Notes under the pieces: model-generated | What the model was told of the DNA's origin: nothing | The model's input: only the letters and a program-made list of their open reading frames with translations | The model's database searches: none | Source of the DNA: Flammeovirgaceae bacterium | GTDB lineage: Bacteria > Bacteroidota > Bacteroidia > Cytophagales > Cyclobacteriaceae | NCBI GenBank assembly: GCA_021298015.1 | Contig: JAJTGY010000018.1 | Span: 1-64,000 of the forward strand | Reading direction: 5' to 3' | Length of the DNA stretch: 64,000 bases | Program-made: the position numbers and the translations under genes | Part shown: positions 59,267-64,000 of the stretch, in pieces | Layout of the letters: each line of letters starts with the position of its first letter | How positions within the stretch are numbered: the stretch's first letter is position 1

Positions 59267-60264
59267 AACAGACTCAATTGAAGATTAACAACGAATTTGG
59301 TTCCCATATTTTCGATCGTTAACTGGTGTCTGTCAGGGTAAAGCAAATGAAGTCGTCTTCTTACGTTCTCAAGTCCGGTGCCAGAATTCTCCTCAACCAG
59401 CTTTGTTGAAATGCTGTTTTCTATGAAAAAGAAAAGTTCATTTTCTTCTATCCTCAGTTGGCTGTAGAGAAATGCATCGCCTACTGTGGCGTTGATGCCG
59501 TGCTTAAAGGCATTCTCGATAAACGGAATAAACAAAAGTGAGGCTATCGTCTTGTGTTGTGGTTCGCCCACAACTTCAAAGTCAATGGTAGCGCGGCTAT
59601 TCAGCCGAAGTTTCTCCAGCGTTAGATAATTCCTGATGAAATTGATCTCAGCGTGTAGCGCTGACTCTTCGTGCCGGCTGGTTTCGAGCATGTACCGCAT
59701 CAACTCCGATAACTTGACGACAGTGGCGGGGGCGAAGTCTGATTTTTCGAGCGTAAGCGAGTATAAATTATTGAGTGTATTGAATAGAAAATGGGGATTG
59801 ATTTGTGCACGCAGTAATTGAAGTTCGGCTTGAAATTGTTTGGCGGTCAGCTCCTTTTCTGCCAATTGTCGTTGAATACCCGACCGGTACATTTTCAATG
59901 CGCTGGTGATGATCACAAAAGTACTTAGGTTCACTATGTTTTGCAGCACAGTGGTTTGGTTATGGTAGAGATACTTTAACAGGGAGGTTAGACCGAATGC
60001 TGTAATGATTAAAGCGGTGACTAACGACAGAAAATACAAAACAAACTGATGTCGCCCAAGAAACCTTTTCATCAGCACATACATGTTCAAGTAAGAAATA
60101 AATGCGCTGAACAACAGTATGATCAACAAAAAGCTTACATAATCCGGGGGAAGTTCTTCGGCTGGAATCGAGAAAAAAAACAACAAGAGGAAACTTCCCC
60201 AAAAATAAAGGTGTAGAAAAATTCGGTTAGAAAGGAATTTGCCGAGTTGGTTAACGCGATGCAT
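59263..60264 (-). CDS. LytS-type sensor histidine kinase
   Basis: 'LRAQINPHFLFNTLNNLYSLTLEKS' and 'FIPFIENAFKHGI'; 4-nt overlap with the regulator. Confidence 0.93.
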   Translation of the reverse strand: MHRVNQLGKFLSNRIFLHLYFWGSFLLLFFFSIPAEELPPDYVSFLLIILLFSAFISYLNMYVLMKRFLGRHQFVLYFLSLVTALIITAFGLTSLLKYLYHNQTTVLQNIVNLSTFVIITSALKMYRSGIQRQLAEKELTAKQFQAELQLLRAQINPHFLFNTLNNLYSLTLEKSDFAPATVVKLSELMRYMLETSRHEESALHAEINFIRNYLTLEKLRLNSRATIDFEVVGEPQHKTIASLLFIPFIENAFKHGINATVGDAFLYSQLRIEENELFFFIENSISTKLVEENSGTGLENVRRRLHLLYPDRHQLTIENMGTKFVVNLQLSLL

Positions 60265-60290
60265 GACCGATTATCAAAAGTAATCGAAAT

Positions 60291-60343
60291 TGACAAACCG
60301 GGCGAGGTTTTAATGACAAACCATCGAAATCGGCTGACAAATT
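60291..60343. promoter_or_regulatory. Three phased direct repeats TGACAAA(CC/TT), candidate LytTR-type operator
   Basis: TGACAAACC at 60291 and 60314, TGACAAATT at 60335; centre-to-centre 23 and 21 bp; directly upstream of the kinase gene. Confidence 0.45.
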
Positions 60344-60490
60344 CATCGATTCGAAGGGTAAACCTATTCGTTTTTCGATTTCAGGAGTTGGTCATTGATT
60401 GCACGGAGAACATCATTCTTCCTTCTGGAAACTGAACGCACTAGCTATTCTTGCGTTGGTATCAGCAACTCATTAAAACATGATTTAATT

Positions 60491-60782
60491 ATGAAAACAA
60501 TTTCATTCACGATCGTTTTTTCATTTGCTCTGTTGATCGGATATGCTCAAACAAATAGCCCGACTAAGGCCGCTCCCTCAGAAAAAACCCCGGAAAGATC
60601 TTACATTTTTTTTCTGGGGCTTATTGAAATCAAAAAATTATAGGGAAGTAGGAAACCGCCCCGTAAAAATGAAAATTGAATGCCCTACACTTGATTCTGT
60701 AGACAACGGGCTGGAAAAGAAGCAAGCATTATGGGGCGCTATTCAATGGACCGAAAAAAAGAAATCACCCCAAAAGAAATGA
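60491..60782 (+). pseudogene. Small secreted protein, frameshifted at a T8 tract
   Basis: N-term frame MKTISFTIVFSFALLIGYAQTNSPTKAAPSEKTPERSYIFF; the downstream frame continues WGLLKSKNYREVGNRPVKMKIECPTLDSVDNGLEKKQALWGAIQWTEKKK; junction at the T run 60606-60613. Confidence 0.45.
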
Positions 60783-60786
60783 TGCT

Positions 60787-62157
60787 ATGAAGAGAGAACG
60801 AGTACTACTAGCCGTCTACAGTCTTCTGAAACCGGTAAGTTCACTGCTTATGATGGGCTTGTTGTTGCTTTCATCAGTCATTCACGCGCAAGGTGAACGC
60901 CAAGAGCGGCTATCACAACAGTGGGTTGTCGATAACGGGAAACCCGCTAACCTGGAGTTAACCACGCAGAAAGATTTTATATTTCTGAAAAACGAAGTCG
61001 GAAATAAGCCAGTCGTGGCGTTCGAAGAACAGACCCACGAAGACGAAGCCACTTTTCAACTAAGGGGTAAGGTAATTGACTACTTCATTGAGGAGCTGGG
61101 TTTTGAAGTGGTTTTTTTTGAAGTACGCATTTTCGATTTGCTGTATGCAAATGAGTCGGTTAACAGGTTTAAGCAGATTGACAGCCTCCGCAATAGTTTG
61201 TTTTGGTTTTGGAAAACGGCAAATCAGCATGATCATGTTTTATTCTTTTTACAGCAACAGCGCCAGCAAGGGAATACGATGGAACGTGGAGGATTCGATT
61301 GTAATCTGACCTCTTCTTGTGGGAGAATAGGTAGTCGGTACACGAAGAAGTTACAAGCGCAAATCAAAGCAGTTGATGCTCAGTTTTTGTTTACGAATGA
61401 ATTGATCTCCTACCTCCATTTCTGGGATCGGATAGAACTGGACATGAAGAAAGGAGGCATAGGGTCACTTTCATTCAAAATGAATAAACGTGAACAGTCA
61501 GATTTTTTAGAACAAAGTGTTTTTATCCAGCAATGGCTTCGTGACAAAGGGCAATTTGAATGGGCGCAAATTGTGAATTCAATTGACGAGGGCATTGTGC
61601 TCTGTACTGATTTTAGTATCGTCAGAGCGTTATTCAGTAAAGAATGGTTTTTACAGATAAACAACGGGCGAGATAGGCTGATGGCGGAAAATTTAGAGTT
61701 TCTACTCGCTGCGAAAAATGCCAACAAGAAAGTGCTCTTGGTTGGCGCTACGTATCATTTCGCATGAAACGTGCAAACAATAACGCCATCAAAGCTACGT
61801 GGTTTACGGTTAGATAAATCGGTAACCATGGGGGATATCATCCATCCATTGGTTCATCACGAAATGTACACCATTGGGTTTACCGCTTACCAGGGCACTT
61901 ACGGCTACGGTAAAAATGGAGGGAAGGGGAAATCCGTAGAAAAAGAATCAGTAAAGAGCTTGTCGTGTCAACGTGCCCGCCAAAAATACGATGCTCCTTT
62001 TGTGCTATTGAGTTACATGAATGACGAAAGTGAATATTGGTCCAACGGAGCAATTATACGATTTCTGGATTATGCAACCAATACTGCGGCACCGCATCGG
62101 AGTGCAGTAATGGACGCAGTAGTTTACATAAAAACCGTGACACCAATCATATGTTGA
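60787..62157 (+). pseudogene. Erythromycin-esterase-like protein, interrupted by in-frame TGA at 61765-61767
   Basis: N-terminal ORF ends '...LLVGATYHFA*'; same frame resumes 'NVQTITPSKLRGLRLDKSVTMGDIIHPLVHHEMYTIGFTAYQGTYGYG'; region equivalent to GEATHEDG reads EEQTHEDE. Confidence 0.7.
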
Positions 62158-62177
62158 ATTCGCCAAACGCAAAGTAA

Positions 62178-63602
62178 ATGAAAATACAAAACGATTCTTC
62201 TATTTATTCTATGATCCAATTTTGGCAACAGTGTGCTCGCCCTAACATGGTTAAGGTCTGCCTATCTTTTTTGATCATGCTTTTTCTTCACCAACCAACT
62301 AGAGGGCAATCTAGAGCGGACACCATAAAACTGCTGCTGGAATTTCCTTTGGCAGATTTTCCATACCAAACGTTGGCTAATAGAACTACCGGAGGTTTCT
62401 TCAGTGCATACATCAATCCTAGTATGAGCCAGTCTCTTGCTATGTCGAATAATTTATACTCTTCTGCTCACTACGGAATAAAGTCTCTGATAACGAAAAA
62501 AAGCAAGTTTAAAACACACCTATACAGAAACCTAGCGGCTCTGGGGTTTGATATATTCTCAGCTTATATTCCTTTTGGAAATGGTTGGCTTCATGAGGAA
62601 TATCACAGAGCAGTCATGACGCGGAGAGGGGTCAATAGCTTTAACCAGGTAAATACTTTCCCTTTTGGAAATGCTTTTGTTTCAGTGAACTCGGTGAGAG
62701 ATGAAGATTTGATTGTGTTGTCAGACAAATACAATAATGACTTCAGGAGATTGCAAGTAGCAGGAATGGAAGGCGAATATGCGCAAATCAGAACATTGCA
62801 GAGAAATAATTTCTTCTACAATCAGGGTTTGCCGCATATCCCGTTATTTTGGCTTTCTACACTCAACTCCATATCGTATTTAAGTGATTTGAGTGTATAT
62901 GATAAATCCATTGACCAGGCGAATGAAAAGGAGTTGACCATTGAATCGAGGGATTTCACAGGTCCGGATTACACTGCGTGGGTTTCGGCTTTGTATAACC
63001 CGCAACGACCCTATGAGGATAGAGGCATACATCCTTCTGGAACAGGTATTGACCGGTACGTAAAAACGACAGACCTGACTACAGAAGAACTTAACTACCT
63101 GAAAAGACAAGGTCAATTGCATTGGTTAAACGTTCTTTCCCCGCAATTATTCGGTTTTGGAAAGGTAAAACTTAACTCAAATGAAAAAGGCGTGTATTAT
63201 GGAAACTTCGCCATCAGGCACGTCCTGACACCTTTTGGAAACGATATCAGCTTAGACTTGTTTTACCAAACGCCCACAGACAACTATATGTTTTCATTGC
63301 ACAACTACAACAACCTTCATCAGTCATTTTTCGGTATTGAAGGTGGAATAATTGATAAGAAGATGACAGATAAATGGATGGTTAGCAGCAGGGGCATTCT
63401 TTGGACACAGCCGAAAAACCAATCTTTCAGTGATAGAAGAGCGAGTCTTGGTGGAGCGTTACACATTCGAAATTCCCTAAGCCTTAATTCTCTTAATCTT
63501 TTTTTAGATGTAGACGCAAAATCAGCAGGTTGGCTTATGGGCAATGTGTTTCTGGAGGAAAACGTCAGCTTGATTTTTGGGCTCAACGTAAGAGTAAACT
63601 AA
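62178..63602 (+). CDS. Secreted/outer-membrane-like protein with HEEYH (HExxH) motif
   Basis: 474 aa; signal region; 'GNGWLHEEYHRAVMTRRGVN'; repeated amphipathic beta segments; ends 'SLIFGLNVRVN' (aromatic/charged barrel-like end). Confidence 0.6.
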   Translation: MKIQNDSSIYSMIQFWQQCARPNMVKVCLSFLIMLFLHQPTRGQSRADTIKLLLEFPLADFPYQTLANRTTGGFFSAYINPSMSQSLAMSNNLYSSAHYGIKSLITKKSKFKTHLYRNLAALGFDIFSAYIPFGNGWLHEEYHRAVMTRRGVNSFNQVNTFPFGNAFVSVNSVRDEDLIVLSDKYNNDFRRLQVAGMEGEYAQIRTLQRNNFFYNQGLPHIPLFWLSTLNSISYLSDLSVYDKSIDQANEKELTIESRDFTGPDYTAWVSALYNPQRPYEDRGIHPSGTGIDRYVKTTDLTTEELNYLKRQGQLHWLNVLSPQLFGFGKVKLNSNEKGVYYGNFAIRHVLTPFGNDISLDLFYQTPTDNYMFSLHNYNNLHQSFFGIEGGIIDKKMTDKWMVSSRGILWTQPKNQSFSDRRASLGGALHIRNSLSLNSLNLFLDVDAKSAGWLMGNVFLEENVSLIFGLNVRVN

Positions 63603-63612
63603 TAATTAGATA

Positions 63613-64000
63613 ATGAAAACAATACTAAGGTTTCGTAAACTCATAGTTGCATTTACTTTTCTAGTGAGTCTACATACATCTATAAATGGATATTCTCAAA
63701 TACCCACACTGTCAGATGATTGGATTGGGAATAACGTGCATGAGATGGATATTGATTCAAGGGATAATTTAGGATTCTTAAAAAACGAAATCGGTGACAA
63801 ACGCATCGTGTTTTTGGGAGAGGCTACCCATGAAGATGGCGCTACCTTCGAGGTTCGGACGAAGATAGTGGAGTTCTTAATGGAGGAAATGGATTTTGAT
63901 GTTATCCTTTTTGAAGCGGGTATGTTTGATCTGATGCAAGCCAACAAAGAATTTCAAACAACAGGCGATTCTGAAAGCATAAAAAAAGCACTTTGGGGAT
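63613..64000 (+). CDS. Erythromycin-esterase-like family protein (N-terminal part, truncated by window end)
   Basis: Signal peptide; 'KRIVFLGEATHEDGATFEVRTKIVEFLMEEMDFDVILFEAGMFDL' (GEATH motif intact). Confidence 0.8.
   Translation, partial: MKTILRFRKLIVAFTFLVSLHTSINGYSQIPTLSDDWIGNNVHEMDIDSRDNLGFLKNEIGDKRIVFLGEATHEDGATFEVRTKIVEFLMEEMDFDVILFEAGMFDLMQANKEFQTTGDSESIKKALWG

Noticed and set aside
1527-61767. Possibility that TGA is recoded in this organism, given in-frame TGA in the toxin, the 7067 locus and the esterase-like gene
   Set aside because: TGA terminates normal genes such as uvrA, the 7067 locus also has TAG and TAA stops, and a standard prfA is present; independent pseudogenisation is simpler.
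1-64000. CRISPR array, transposase, integrase, prophage, rRNA or complete tRNA
   Set aside because: None seen on reading either strand: no regularly spaced repeats, no DDE/integrase ORFs and no rRNA-like blocks. A tRNAscan/Infernal run would be needed to exclude a small RNA gene.

Overview
This is a Bacteroidota-type chromosomal segment, probably Cytophagales by gene content; no taxonomic search was possible. Most of it is ordinary housekeeping and envelope content: mazG, nadD, gmk, an ECF sigma/anti-sigma pair, a glycosyltransferase cluster, an RND efflux operon with a LytTR two-component system, the coaE/ybbR/yajC/nusB block, uvrA, a 5-oxoprolinase-type protein, prfA, hsp20, ispH and an HtrA/Deg protease. 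The accessory content lies mainly at the two ends. Left end: a single-polypeptide type IIG-like restriction-modification gene followed, on the same strand, by a probable toxin-antitoxin-SecB-like chaperone (TAC) operon. The toxin frame in that operon is broken by an in-frame TGA at codon 11. Right end: a LytTR two-component system with three phased direct repeats in the divergent intergenic region, a frameshifted small secreted protein, an erythromycin-esterase-like pseudogene, a barrel-like secreted protein with an HEEYH (HExxH) motif, and an intact erythromycin-esterase-like paralogue that runs off the window. Other points of interest are a type III PKS/methyltransferase/UbiA/FAD-reductase locus, an orphan HisA homologue lacking the expected catalytic Asp8, a GT2-GT9 fusion, and several genes broken by clean in-frame stops. 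All family calls are from reading the translations; no database search was run.
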